64,000 nt of DNA from an uncultured Collinsella sp. (lineage in GTDB: Bacteria > Actinomycetota > Coriobacteriia > Coriobacteriales > Coriobacteriaceae): assembly GCA_959599915.1 (NCBI GenBank), contig CAUGJE010000011.1, positions 10,790 to 74,789 of the forward strand, given 5' to 3'. The position numbers and the translations under genes were made by a program. Position 1 is the first letter of the stretch; every line of letters begins with the position of its first letter. This document shows positions 17,325 to 26,570 of the stretch, one piece after another. The notes below the pieces were generated by a model. The model was not told the DNA's origin, did no database searches, and saw nothing but the letters and a program-made list of their open reading frames with translations.

Positions 17325-18215
17325 ATGGTGAAGTACAAAACACCTGCCGCACTGGAGATGGCTGTTAGGGATGCCGCAAGAGAATCGCCGATGGATACTA
17401 ATCGGGCGATCGTCGGTTTTTACTTTCATCGCTTCCTATGTCGCGTTTTTTCAGAAGATGACGGCAGCTTTGTGCTCAAGGGTGGCCAAAGCGTCCTGGC
17501 GCGAACTCTCGATGCGCGTGTCACAAGAGATATTGACTTAGTTGCTCAAGAGGAAAGTCTCGAAGAGGCTATTGCCGATCTGGTGCAGGCGGCTTCGATT
17601 GATCTGGAGGATTTCGTTTCGTTTGTCTTTGATCGTGCAGAGCAGATCAAAGAAGAAGATGAGTATCGGTGCGGTGCGAAGGTGTGGTTCACCCCCTTTA
17701 TGGGAGCCAAGAAACTGCAGCCAATTTCAATTGACTTGGTGATTGATGAAGTGCGGGGACTTGAGCCTGAGGTTCTTGCGCCGATCGACCGTTTGAATAT
17801 CGAGGGGCTCCCAGTCTGCGACTATCGAGTATGCCGAGTGGAGAGTGCCCTTGCAGATAAATTGCTCGCAATGATAGAGATGCATGAGGGCCGTGCCTCT
17901 TCGCGAATCAAGGATATAGTCGACGTCTTGGTGTACGCGAAAACTTGCTTCGTCGATGGGGCTACGCTTGTCGAGAGGGTCGAGAAAGAAGCGTCTGCCC
18001 GCAAGGTGGTAATGCCGGAAGAGTTCGTGGCGCCTCTCCGGTGGAAACAAAATGGTTCTGCGCAGTACGTAAAGATGGCGAGGCAGGCGGGGGTACTTGA
18101 TCTCGCGGGGAACATTGCTGGGGCAGAAGAGATCGTCAATCGATTGTATGCACCGTGCTTTAATCATTCGGCGAATATGCGCAAATGGAATCCTCAGACC
18201 ACGGGATGGGAATAG
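17325..18215 (+). CDS. AbiEii-type nucleotidyltransferase toxin
   Basis: 296 aa, DNA polymerase beta-like nucleotidyltransferase. The motif FVLKGGQSVLARTL followed by RDIDLVAQEE supplies the conserved GG/GS and D-x-D catalytic pair, and DYRVCRVESALADKLLAM matches the downstream conserved block. AbiEii toxins transfer nucleotides to tRNA or a similar target and cause abortive infection or plasmid stabilisation. CGGAGG lies 4 bases before the ATG. Confidence 0.87.
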   Translation: MVKYKTPAALEMAVRDAARESPMDTNRAIVGFYFHRFLCRVFSEDDGSFVLKGGQSVLARTLDARVTRDIDLVAQEESLEEAIADLVQAASIDLEDFVSFVFDRAEQIKEEDEYRCGAKVWFTPFMGAKKLQPISIDLVIDEVRGLEPEVLAPIDRLNIEGLPVCDYRVCRVESALADKLLAMIEMHEGRASSRIKDIVDVLVYAKTCFVDGATLVERVEKEASARKVVMPEEFVAPLRWKQNGSAQYVKMARQAGVLDLAGNIAGAEEIVNRLYAPCFNHSANMRKWNPQTTGWE

Positions 18216-18284
18216 TCTAGATAGTTAAGCCGGCGGCAGGATTAGTTCCTGTCGCCGGCTTAAGTCGTTTCTACTGCCTACGCG

Positions 18285-19724
18285 CTACTCGCAGGCCTGG
18301 TCGACCACCTGAGTGACGGCCTTCTTTGCGGCTTCGAGGTCGCGCTGGGCTTGGGCGACAGCGGCCTCGGCTTGTTTCTTTGCCCTTACGACCTCGGCAA
18401 AGCGATTGATGGATTCACTGTACTCGCGCGTGCGCGGGTCGAGCGCCGGCGGGACTTCGATCTCAAACAGGTCGCTAGGACGGATGGCGCGGATGTTGGC
18501 TGCTTCAGTTAATGCTTGAATCAGCTGCGCCCCGTGGCCTTCGGTAAGGTATCCAACAATTATCTCCGAAAACACCACGCGCTCATCTTCGGTCATCGTT
18601 TGGAATGACGGGCGAACGACGGTGGTGTTATGTGAGGCAACTAGATGTTGCTTCGCGTCTGCGGCACTGACCACGAGCAAGTTGGATGCGCCAGAGCGAC
18701 CCAGCATTCGCGGCATGACGATATCGCCGGCGCGGAGCTCGTAGCGATCGAGGACGCCGGGGTCTACCTTTACGAATTTAGAATCCGAACCATTTTGATC
18801 GTCTGCAGCATCTACAGGCAGAAGATTACCGTCCTGAAAATCCTGAGATGAGATCCGGCGCACCTCGAATGCGTCAACGTCGTTCGACGTCGTGCTCTCG
18901 CGGGGCATGAACGGCGCTACTCGCGTAAAAGAGTCACCGAGTGTGGCGCTGTAGTTTCGAGTGATGGCGATGAGGCTGATTTTGCCTTTTGAGAGAGGGG
19001 CGTGGTGTTGGAGCAACTCTCGTGTAGCGAAAACGGACGTTTCGATGGGCGTCGATCTGGGCGTATTTGTATCAATGCGAGCCCAGTCGGGCGAGACGGT
19101 AAAAGAGGCGTCTGAATAATACAATCTCCTAGCCACATACTGAAAGCGCGGTCCGGATTCGATTACGCTGCGAAATGCTACGCTGCGATTTCCCGTAGAC
19201 ATTATGAGAAGCGCGCTCGTCATGCGGCGCGTGGGTTCGGAAAACGGTAAATAAACGATGCTCTCGATGAGCCCTTCGCGTATCAAAATCGTGCGTGCCT
19301 GCTCAGCTTTATCAAGTAAATCGGCGGGAAGCACCACGGCTGCTTGAGTGCGGCCCGAAAGGGCGAGAGCATACAGGCACCAAATAAAAGGACCCCAGTC
19401 GCAAAAATCAAGGTAGCCAGGCTCCAAATAATCGATGAGCGCGGCACTGTCTTTTTCGACATCGCGCTTGTTTGCGCGGTAGTAGTTTGATGCATCGACA
19501 AACACCGGCGTCGCATTATCATCGCTTGCATTCTGCTTGCCGGGTTCAAGCTCGCAAATATCGGGCACGCCGTTACCGTTTAGGGCAAAGCACTTAGCGA
19601 GATCTTCGGTATCCACGGCGCCAGGTAGACGTACGGTGAGCAGGCGACTGCCTTGTTCCAGGTTAAGCGCGCGCGAGAGGGCGGCGGCAGTGAGGCGTGG
19701 CAATGATGATGTAGTTTCACGCAT
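18285..19724 (-). CDS. HsdM/HsdS-like protein lacking the methylase catalytic motif
   Basis: 479 aa. The middle part (GRTQAAVVLPADLLDKAEQ, IREGLIESIVYLPF) resembles the segment of type I N6-adenine methylases just after the NPPY motif. The second half resembles an HsdS half-specificity domain (LRAGDIVMPRML, ...FEIEVPPALDPRTREY) and ends in a coiled coil. I see neither an NPPY/DPPY motif nor the SAM-binding loop. It may be a DNA-recognition protein derived from a type I system, or a decayed methylase. No HsdR is nearby. Confidence 0.6.
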   Translation of the reverse strand: MRETTSSLPRLTAAALSRALNLEQGSRLLTVRLPGAVDTEDLAKCFALNGNGVPDICELEPGKQNASDDNATPVFVDASNYYRANKRDVEKDSAALIDYLEPGYLDFCDWGPFIWCLYALALSGRTQAAVVLPADLLDKAEQARTILIREGLIESIVYLPFSEPTRRMTSALLIMSTGNRSVAFRSVIESGPRFQYVARRLYYSDASFTVSPDWARIDTNTPRSTPIETSVFATRELLQHHAPLSKGKISLIAITRNYSATLGDSFTRVAPFMPRESTTSNDVDAFEVRRISSQDFQDGNLLPVDAADDQNGSDSKFVKVDPGVLDRYELRAGDIVMPRMLGRSGASNLLVVSAADAKQHLVASHNTTVVRPSFQTMTEDERVVFSEIIVGYLTEGHGAQLIQALTEAANIRAIRPSDLFEIEVPPALDPRTREYSESINRFAEVVRAKKQAEAAVAQAQRDLEAAKKAVTQVVDQACE

Positions 19725-20013
19725 GTATAGAGCCCTTTCTTCTTAGTGGGTTTATATTAGCAGAAAAATTTGAAAATTTCTAATGACGAGAACAGCGCAC
19801 TGTGCTATCCTCGAAGCAATCCAAAGCCAACTCAATAGCAATTGCTTGATGCATTCGCTTTGTAGCCTTTAGGCAAACTAAGCAATCAAGCAGGACGATT
19901 TCACTTATGAAACTACAGGTTAGATCGATAATCATCGTTCTAGCGTCAGAATATTCTAGAACTTAGAACAGACTAATCGACAAACATCTGCAACCGGACA
20001 GAAAGAAGCATTC
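19725..20013. other. AT-rich divergent intergenic region
   Basis: No gene. AT-rich against the GC-rich flanks, with the inverted repeat AGAATATTCT near 19949 and the palindrome-like GAAAAATTTGAAAATTTC near the left end. It probably holds divergent promoters for 18285 (minus) and 20014 (plus). Confidence 0.4.
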
Positions 20014-20931
20014 ATGAAGAAGCGGGACAGTATCTACGAGACATTCCTCAGCGCGATCGACGAGGATCTCCGTGGTATGTGCGAAGAGAACGGAAAGGCA
20101 GAGCTGCCACTTCCGTGTCCGTACTGCGGCGAGAAGAACGTCGAGCGCCTGGCTAAATCGCTCGTTGGCGTGCTGGAAGAGCGCTCGCCCGATATTCCCG
20201 GGCTGGTTCCCGAGCGGTATCGAGCCGATGTGCACGAGGCCCGCGAACTTTTGACTGCCGCGACACTCGCTTTGCTTCCGCTGTATTTTCCCCCGCGCGA
20301 TAGCCGCATAGGCAGTGTAGCGACTGTGGTGAGTATGTTTAGGCACGGGCGTACTGCGGGCTTTAAATCGGCTGGCGTTCTCTTGTTCGAGGAAGTTGCG
20401 ACAGGGATGAAGTACAGCACCAAGCAGGGCGCCTATATCCCGTCCTCCTTCGTGCGCCACACCGATGGCAGAAAGCCATGCGACCGGCTGCACCGCGATG
20501 GATCGCGTGGCTTTACGGCGGATGAAGACGATGCCGTCATGTTTTATAAGCGCTACCTCAAGGTGCAACGACGCGTGTTCGATGCGAGTCCGCGTTTCAA
20601 CTTTGAGCTATGCGTCAAACGCCCGTTTGAGGCACTTTCGGATGGACGACACACTTTTTATTACATGGAGGAAAAGATGGAAATCGATTTGACCAACAAA
20701 GTACACGGACTCGAAGATCGCTATCTCCTCAATATCAAGCATCATAAAGATTACGACCTGCTTGACAAGCTGATGATCCATGCACTGCTTGCGTACCTGG
20801 GCGACACAACGGTTTCAACTGCTGCTCGCGAGAGTTATCTGGCGCAGGCCGAGCGGCTGATCGGCCACGCGACCAAGTCGCCGCGCTCGGCGCAGCTCAA
20901 TGAGGACGACGGTGTCGATCGCATTGCCTAA
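20014..20931 (+). CDS. Hypothetical protein with possible zinc ribbon
   Basis: 305 aa, not recognised. One CPYC motif (PLPCPYCGEKN, about residues 33-43) may be half of a zinc knuckle, but a second CxxC is missing. The rest is soluble alpha/beta with a charged C-terminal third. It lies 37 bp upstream of the VirD4-like gene on the same strand and is likely cotranscribed with it. Confidence 0.45.
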   Translation: MKKRDSIYETFLSAIDEDLRGMCEENGKAELPLPCPYCGEKNVERLAKSLVGVLEERSPDIPGLVPERYRADVHEARELLTAATLALLPLYFPPRDSRIGSVATVVSMFRHGRTAGFKSAGVLLFEEVATGMKYSTKQGAYIPSSFVRHTDGRKPCDRLHRDGSRGFTADEDDAVMFYKRYLKVQRRVFDASPRFNFELCVKRPFEALSDGRHTFYYMEEKMEIDLTNKVHGLEDRYLLNIKHHKDYDLLDKLMIHALLAYLGDTTVSTAARESYLAQAERLIGHATKSPRSAQLNEDDGVDRIA

Positions 20932-20968
20932 CAACCGCCAACACCACGCACAAGAAAGGAACCGCGCC

Positions 20969-22453
20969 ATGTCAGTCATCAAGATGTACGGCTACGAGGC
21001 CGCGCAGCAAACGGAGTATCAGACCAAGAAGTGGGCGACTAAGGAGGAGATGCGGGCGCTGTCGTCTGGCGATGAGCAGCGCGATGTGATCCTGGCTAAG
21101 GGTGCCACGGTGGCGTTCTACGAGGACGACAAGCATTGGGAGACGAGTGTGTCCAACAATGTCTTTGCCTTTGGAGGCACCGGCAGCGGCAAAACGGCGA
21201 GTTTCATTTTGCCCAACCTGCTCAATCACCACGAATGCTGTTATGTGGTCACAGACACCAAGGGTGAGCTGCTGCGCCGTACGGGGAAAGGCTTTGAAGA
21301 GGACGGCTACGAGGTAACGGTTCTCGATACTGTAAATCCCGAGCAGTCGGCCGGATACGACCCTCTGCGCTACGTGATGGATGTCGAGGATATCCCCACC
21401 ACAGTGGCGGCAATCATGGAGGGGGTCGATCCTGACGGCCGTAGCCTTAGGTATGATCCGTTCTGGAATAACGCGAGCGACCTGCTGCTTCGAGCGATTG
21501 TTGGAATCCTGTTCCTCCTGGAGACCCTTGCCGGCACCCTTACGCCGGGTGAGGACCCCAATGCCCCGCGCCGCTACCTTAAGATGAACAACGTCTTTAA
21601 ACTGGCTGCGCTCATCAAGGTTACGGGAGATGGTGAGGGGCGATTCCCGTTGGACTACCTTGTAGAAGAGGTGGAGTCCAGGGAGTTTCTCGATAAGTTT
21701 GGTGCGGAGAACGCTGATCTGTATGGCGTTGAGCAGTATCGCGATTTTCGAGGTGCGGCAGATAGGACGCTTAAGAGTATTCTGATCACGCTCAATGCAA
21801 CTATCTCGCGGCTTAAGACGCCTCAGCTCATGCGCGTTTTTGAGAATGACGAGATGCGTCTTGATCGTATTGACGAGGGCAAGCGCATGATCGATCTTAA
21901 GGTGAGCGACAACGATTCGGCTAATGCATGGCTTGCGAACGTTGCCCTTAAGCAGCTGTTTAACCTTGCCCAGCGCCGTGCCGATGCCAGCCCCAGCGGC
22001 CATTTGCAGCGTCGCGTGCAGTTTGTGCTCGATGAGTTTCCCAATGTGGGACGCATCCCCGATTTTGAACGCAGCATTGCGACCGTGCGCAGTCGCGGCA
22101 TTAGCTTTTTGATGTGTGCGCAATCGCTGAGCCAGCTCGATGCCGTGTACGGCAAATCCACGGCGCTTACCATCCTCGATAACTGCGATAGCTTGGTCTA
22201 TATGGGTGGCGGCAGCAACATCGCGACGCAGAACTACATAAGCGAACTGTGTGGCGAGTCGGTTTTGGGCACCAAGTACGTGGGCGCCGAGCGCACTGCC
22301 GTAGATGTGCGCGGTTGCGTGATGACCCCAGGCGAGGTTGGGCTTATGCCACGCACCGATTGCCTGGTCAAGGTGACCGGCATGCGGCCCTTCCGCGCCA
22401 AGAAGTACTTTTGCGACGACCATCCCAATGCAGCTAAGTGGCTAAGGGATTAG
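20969..22453 (+). CDS. VirD4/TraG-like type IV coupling ATPase
   Basis: 494 aa. Walker A GGTGSGKTAS at residues 69-78 and Walker B VQFVLDEFPNVG in the C-terminal half, with the family RSRGISFLMCAQSLSQLDAVYG and NCDSLVYMGG segments. VirD4/TraG proteins are hexameric ATPases that hand DNA or proteins to type IV secretion channels. No N-terminal membrane segments are seen, so this one is soluble, like a truncated coupling protein. No relaxase or other T4SS gene is in the window. AAGAAAGGAACC precedes the start. Confidence 0.83.
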   Translation: MSVIKMYGYEAAQQTEYQTKKWATKEEMRALSSGDEQRDVILAKGATVAFYEDDKHWETSVSNNVFAFGGTGSGKTASFILPNLLNHHECCYVVTDTKGELLRRTGKGFEEDGYEVTVLDTVNPEQSAGYDPLRYVMDVEDIPTTVAAIMEGVDPDGRSLRYDPFWNNASDLLLRAIVGILFLLETLAGTLTPGEDPNAPRRYLKMNNVFKLAALIKVTGDGEGRFPLDYLVEEVESREFLDKFGAENADLYGVEQYRDFRGAADRTLKSILITLNATISRLKTPQLMRVFENDEMRLDRIDEGKRMIDLKVSDNDSANAWLANVALKQLFNLAQRRADASPSGHLQRRVQFVLDEFPNVGRIPDFERSIATVRSRGISFLMCAQSLSQLDAVYGKSTALTILDNCDSLVYMGGGSNIATQNYISELCGESVLGTKYVGAERTAVDVRGCVMTPGEVGLMPRTDCLVKVTGMRPFRAKKYFCDDHPNAAKWLRD

Positions 22454-22568
22454 TCCCTGCAGCTTTGTGTATCCCATCTTGCATGTTTTGTCGCACGGCT
22501 TCCGTTAGCCGTAAGCCGTGCGGTCCAGTTTTTGCCTCTTTACCGATTCCGTTTAGAAGGGAATTGCC

Positions 22569-23171
22569 ATGTCAGTTATGTATCGTGAGCCCAGCATCAT
22601 CAAGAAGTCCAAGGACGGCCGCGTTGCCGCCGTCGATATGGCAAGCGAGCTGCTCAATAGCCGTGTGCTGTTGCTGGAGGGTGAGGTCAACGATGTGACC
22701 TGCAACGGCCTCATTAAGTCCATGTTGGTGCTGGAACATCAAAGTGCGACCGAGCCCATCACCCTCATCATCAACAGCCCAGGCGGCAGCGTTACGGCGG
22801 GGCTGGCGCTCATCGACACCATGCAGTCGCTCGACTGCCCCGTGATCACGGTGGGCGAGGGCGTCGTGGCCTCGATGGCCGCGGTGATCTTGGCCTGCGG
22901 CGACCACCGCCAGGTGTACCGCCACACGCAGGTGCTCATCCACCAACTGATGGGCGGCATGGGCATGGCGCAGCAGACCGATATCGAGATCGTGGCCCAG
23001 CATACAGCGGCCATGCGCGCCGAGCTGGACGAGCTGCTGGCCGAGCATGGCAACCTGAGCGCCCAGGAGTTCCACGAGCTCACCGAGCGCGACTGCTGGT
23101 GCAACGCCAGGCGCGCTCTGGAGCTGGGCCTGGTGGACGAGGTGATTGCGCCCAGCAAGAAGGCGCTCTAG
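22569..23171 (+). CDS. ClpP-like serine protease
   Basis: 200 aa, normal ClpP length. The catalytic triad is intact by position: Ser102 in GEGVVASMAAVIL, His125 in VLIHQLMGG, Asp175 in LTERDCWC. The oxyanion loop SPGGSVTAGLAL is present. It is divergent from a housekeeping ClpP (Met/Ala instead of the usual GxAASMG strand). AAGGGAATTGCC precedes the ATG. It lies among hypothetical and mobile-element-type genes without a Clp ATPase, so its unfoldase partner and substrate are unknown. Confidence 0.85.
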   Translation: MSVMYREPSIIKKSKDGRVAAVDMASELLNSRVLLLEGEVNDVTCNGLIKSMLVLEHQSATEPITLIINSPGGSVTAGLALIDTMQSLDCPVITVGEGVVASMAAVILACGDHRQVYRHTQVLIHQLMGGMGMAQQTDIEIVAQHTAAMRAELDELLAEHGNLSAQEFHELTERDCWCNARRALELGLVDEVIAPSKKAL

Positions 23172-23245
23172 CGGGGCGCATGCCTTACAAGTACGTTGTG
23201 CAGGGCGAACAAGTGCGTAAATTCACAGCCAGAAAGAGGTTGAAC

Positions 23246-24064
23246 ATGAACAGGATTTGGGACGTCGATGGCATTGAGTGGGAAGACCTGCCCACCGTGA
23301 GCGACCTGCTGTGCGCTGCGGACACAAAGATCCTGGCGCGTGAGGTTGCCCTTCGATACGGCGGCAAGCCGGACGGCCGCGGCCGTGGCGATAGCGAACG
23401 CAGCCTAAAGCGCGCCCGCCGCAAGGTCAAAAAGCTGCGGAAGATAGATCCCGAGCCCAGCGACAAGATCATCCTGTTGCCCAAGCATGTCATCAATCGT
23501 CGCGATGCGGGCCACGGTTTTGGCTATTACGACGTGGAGCCGTGCATCTTTATGCGCGACGGCGTGCAAAGGCTGGGGGAGGACGCACTCGCCAATGTGC
23601 TTCCGTGGGAATTGATCCTGATGGATGATGAGTCCGCGAGCGAAATGCTGGGCTTTCGCGTATGGCTCGAAGGCGAGTGGGATCTATGCGAACGTTATCG
23701 CTTTTTGGCCGTGGTGTGTGTTCGCATGCTGAACAACATCCGGGCGCAAAAGGAGCTGCGCAAGTTCCTCGAGCAGGGCGATGCGGCCTGCGATATGGAC
23801 GAGGACGATGTAGTTGAGGACATTCGCCGCGACGTGCTGTATCCCGAGGAAGTAATTAACGCCAAACTCGGCGGCTATTGGGACGCGAGTTTGGGACTCA
23901 ACCTGCCCTGGAAGGACGAGCATCGGCAGACTTGCACGCGGATTGACAGGGCTATCGATGACCTGTTTGCCGAGGAAACGAAGCGCTGCGCTGCGGAGCT
24001 TGGGAAGAAGCTCGAGCGCGGGTATGAGGAGCGCGGGGAGTTACTGAACGGGATGTCCTTGTGA
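23246..24064 (+). CDS. Hypothetical protein, charged, alpha-helical
   Basis: 272 aa, not recognised. The N-terminus has WDVDGIEWEDLPTVSDLLCA followed by a very basic stretch (SLKRARRKVKKLRK); the middle is acidic (DMDEDDVVEDIRRD). It may bind nucleic acid through the basic patch, but no fold is obvious. The start at 23246 has AAAGAGG upstream, and an in-frame ATG at 23180 is less supported. It follows the ClpP-like gene on the same strand. Confidence 0.5.
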   Translation: MNRIWDVDGIEWEDLPTVSDLLCAADTKILAREVALRYGGKPDGRGRGDSERSLKRARRKVKKLRKIDPEPSDKIILLPKHVINRRDAGHGFGYYDVEPCIFMRDGVQRLGEDALANVLPWELILMDDESASEMLGFRVWLEGEWDLCERYRFLAVVCVRMLNNIRAQKELRKFLEQGDAACDMDEDDVVEDIRRDVLYPEEVINAKLGGYWDASLGLNLPWKDEHRQTCTRIDRAIDDLFAEETKRCAAELGKKLERGYEERGELLNGMSL

Positions 24065-24151
24065 ACGGTTGCCGACGGTCCGATAAAAATCTGTCCGGAC
24101 GAAATGATAGAACGATAGCGTAAATAGCATCTGCACTTTAAGGAGTTAACA

Positions 24152-24589
24152 ATGGGAATCGCCTATAAGGAACTGTTTCGTGTAAACCGTCCTATCTGTG
24201 GGCCTGGACCAGGAGGTTTCTTCATTAAAAGATTCAAGGAAGGCGGCTACAGTGAGGCTGAATTGCTCGATTTAATTTCGGGAGTGGACTTTTCTCTTGG
24301 TGAAGTGGATGAGGACATTAGCCTGAAAAAGAAATGCGAAATAGTCGAACAGGCGGTGAGTGGGGTGCATTATACGAGTTGGGCCCCCAGCGTGATCAGC
24401 ATGATCATCTCACTTACGGTCGGAGGGTGTCTGTCTGCATGGGCGGGCAACAATTCAATCGCTGCCGGGGTTTTCGTGACGCCATGCCTGATTGCCTTGG
24501 GAATATATGCATGGTTTCGTTTATGCTTTGAGCGAAATCAAACGGTACTGTTGGGTGCGCTGAACCACATAAAGACACTTCAGCCGTAG
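24152..24589 (+). CDS. Small membrane protein of unknown function
   Basis: 145 aa. About 80 cytoplasmic residues are followed by two membrane segments (APSVISMIISLTVGGCLSAW and AAGVFVTPCLIALGIYAWF) and a short tail. AAGGAGTTAACA gives a good ribosome binding site. It shares strand but no obvious function with the genes upstream. Confidence 0.5.
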   Translation: MGIAYKELFRVNRPICGPGPGGFFIKRFKEGGYSEAELLDLISGVDFSLGEVDEDISLKKKCEIVEQAVSGVHYTSWAPSVISMIISLTVGGCLSAWAGNNSIAAGVFVTPCLIALGIYAWFRLCFERNQTVLLGALNHIKTLQP

Positions 24590-24950
24590 TTGCATGAAAT
24601 CGCCGATCGCCTGCCGCGGGCCCTCGGGACCGCCCTCGCGGCGCCCTTCCCGCTCTTTCCGGACATGGCGTCCTCCGATCTCCCGGGGCCGGCCGACCCG
24701 GCCCTCAGGGTATCGGATTCCCAAATTCATCCGTACATGTACGGATGAATTTGGGAGGTGTTCGGATGAAGTTGATATTCAAGGGGTGCGGCAGTTGGCA
24801 GGAATCTCAAGCGCCCAACCGCCAATCTCCACATTTCTTTGCTAAACTAGCTTTGCGCGGGAAACCGTGCATAGTTCGGGAGCATGTCCCCCAACTGGAT
24901 CTAGGTTCGGATGCCGTTGCCCGGACTATTGGTGAAGGTTGGGGGACTTC
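24590..24950. other. 361-bp gap at the edge of the SIR2-restriction block
   Basis: No protein gene recognised. The first 120 bp are very GC-rich, the next part holds a perfect 36-bp palindrome, and the rest is AT-richer. The change in composition suggests a junction between pieces of different origin. Confidence 0.4.
24720..24755. repeat. Perfect 36-bp palindrome
   Basis: CCCAAATTCATCCGTACA is followed directly by its exact reverse complement with no loop. A half-site CGGATGAAGTTG follows about 10 bp downstream. This is compatible with a dimeric regulator operator, a recombination site or a hairpin. No T-run follows. Confidence 0.85.
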
Positions 24951-26531
24951 CTACTTTCCATAGCGCAAGAAGTCGTAGATGCGGACGCACTTCCGATAAT
25001 GCGAATCTTTCAACAGAGCCCTCTTCTTGGCAGGGTCGTTTCCCACGTCAGCCAGTGCCCGCTTCAGCAACGCTTCCAAGTCGTCGACGTCCATCTCTTC
25101 CTCTGAAAGGCACGGGATGAACGCGAACGGGCTCTTTGGCGCGCATGCATTCGCAAGGCCCTTTATGCTCAGCGACCCTTCGAATCTGCGACGAGTCGCA
25201 GGCATCGATTTGCGGAACGTTTCGCTTCGATAGCTATCAATCGAGGTGAGCGTTGGGAGATAAGTCGCTATGTCCTTACCGACCTCTCCACCGAGTCCGC
25301 GCGTGTACTTGAAGACAGGCATGTTGTTGGGCCGTTGGCGCACGTACATGTTGAGGTAGTTCTCGACGATGAACTTTGGGTCATAGCGAAGGTTATCGAG
25401 CACGATGTCCTCGAAGATATCTTCAGGTGAAATCGGCTTTCCGATGCTACTTGGTGACACCGACAGGCCGATGACGATCTTCTGGTCCGGGTCAAGGTCG
25501 TTGAGGACATTGTCTATCCCTGAGACGATGATGTCGGAACTCGGGTCGATATGCTCCGCAAGCCTGAACACGCTGCCCCTCAACTCGCGGATAAATCGCG
25601 TGCTATACATTTTCCGGAAGCTGCGCATCGCATCGTAGATCGACTCGAAGTCATCCGTGGTGATCTTCGTCATCGAAAGCGTACGGCCACCGAAACTCAT
25701 AGCAATCTCGCCAACAGAGGTGTCGGTTGCGTGCTGAACGAAGATGAGCCGCTTGCCCAGCCGTTTGAGCTTGTCATCTGGTAGGCATTCGCAGATGTCA
25801 CCCAGTATCGACCTGATGTTCTCGTCTTGAATCGAATAACCGAGGAAGATGACGGGATACTCGACGAAGAGGGTGAGCAGCTTCGCCGAGAGATACTTCC
25901 TCTTCTGCGCGAACTCCGCATAGTCAGCGCTGGTCAGGACGATGCTTCCCGCCCTCGAGACTGAGCCATGGATCTTGTATATCTCCTGAGAGAAAGCCTG
26001 GTCAGAGAACAGGAGGTCGCTTTCTCCGACGTAGGTCGTGAAACCAGGGAATAGGGTCTCACACATACAGTCATAATTCGTGGTGATGATGCCGGCAACT
26101 TTTTCCCTGCCCGCCTTCGCCAGCTTCTCAGTTTCGGCGCTCTCGACGAGACGAGCTCTCGCGATCTTATCTGCGACGTAGATCTTCATGGGCGAAGCGT
26201 CCCCGGTAAGCTCGTCACTGTGATCTTCGCGGAAGGCAGCGAATTCATCCGATGCAAAGAGCTCGTGGTTTACTTCGCTTTCCATGAGCGTGGCAACGTA
26301 CGGCAGTTCGGACTCGACCTCGCCGTTCTGGACAGCAATCTTCGCCTGGCTCTTGAAGCGCGCGAAGGCATATGGGTCGTCAAGCACCTCGGCGCAGATA
26401 TCCGAAAGCAGCCCCTCCCATCCCGGCGTGCCGCAGTAACGACGGGAGAGGCCAGAGCCGATGAAGAGAAACGGATAACGCCCGGCATCATCAACAGCTT
26501 TGTGGATTATCGATTTGATTCTCTCGTCCAT
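24951..26531 (-). CDS. SIR2-family effector-type protein
   Basis: 526 aa. N-terminal SIR2-like NAD-binding domain: FIGSGLSRRY at residues 23-32, GIITTNYDCM, YKIHGSV and VIFLGYSIQDENIRSIL. The C-terminal 220 residues are unrecognised. In bacterial defence such domains usually hydrolyse NAD+ after sensing infection. AGGAGGAAAGATT precedes the ATG at 26531. It is orphaned from usual partners (no Argonaute, HerA or TIR gene adjacent), though a McrC-like fragment lies just upstream on the same strand and the restriction operon diverges from it. Confidence 0.85.
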   Translation of the reverse strand: MDERIKSIIHKAVDDAGRYPFLFIGSGLSRRYCGTPGWEGLLSDICAEVLDDPYAFARFKSQAKIAVQNGEVESELPYVATLMESEVNHELFASDEFAAFREDHSDELTGDASPMKIYVADKIARARLVESAETEKLAKAGREKVAGIITTNYDCMCETLFPGFTTYVGESDLLFSDQAFSQEIYKIHGSVSRAGSIVLTSADYAEFAQKRKYLSAKLLTLFVEYPVIFLGYSIQDENIRSILGDICECLPDDKLKRLGKRLIFVQHATDTSVGEIAMSFGGRTLSMTKITTDDFESIYDAMRSFRKMYSTRFIRELRGSVFRLAEHIDPSSDIIVSGIDNVLNDLDPDQKIVIGLSVSPSSIGKPISPEDIFEDIVLDNLRYDPKFIVENYLNMYVRQRPNNMPVFKYTRGLGGEVGKDIATYLPTLTSIDSYRSETFRKSMPATRRRFEGSLSIKGLANACAPKSPFAFIPCLSEEEMDVDDLEALLKRALADVGNDPAKKRALLKDSHYRKCVRIYDFLRYGK

Positions 26532-26570
26532 AATCTTTCCTCCTGTACCAATCGACATGCTCGTGAAATG

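Noticed and set aside
23099..24064. Longer start for the 272-aa protein
   Set aside because: The upstream part overlaps the ClpP-like gene and lacks a ribosome binding site; AAAGAGG before 23246 decides the start.
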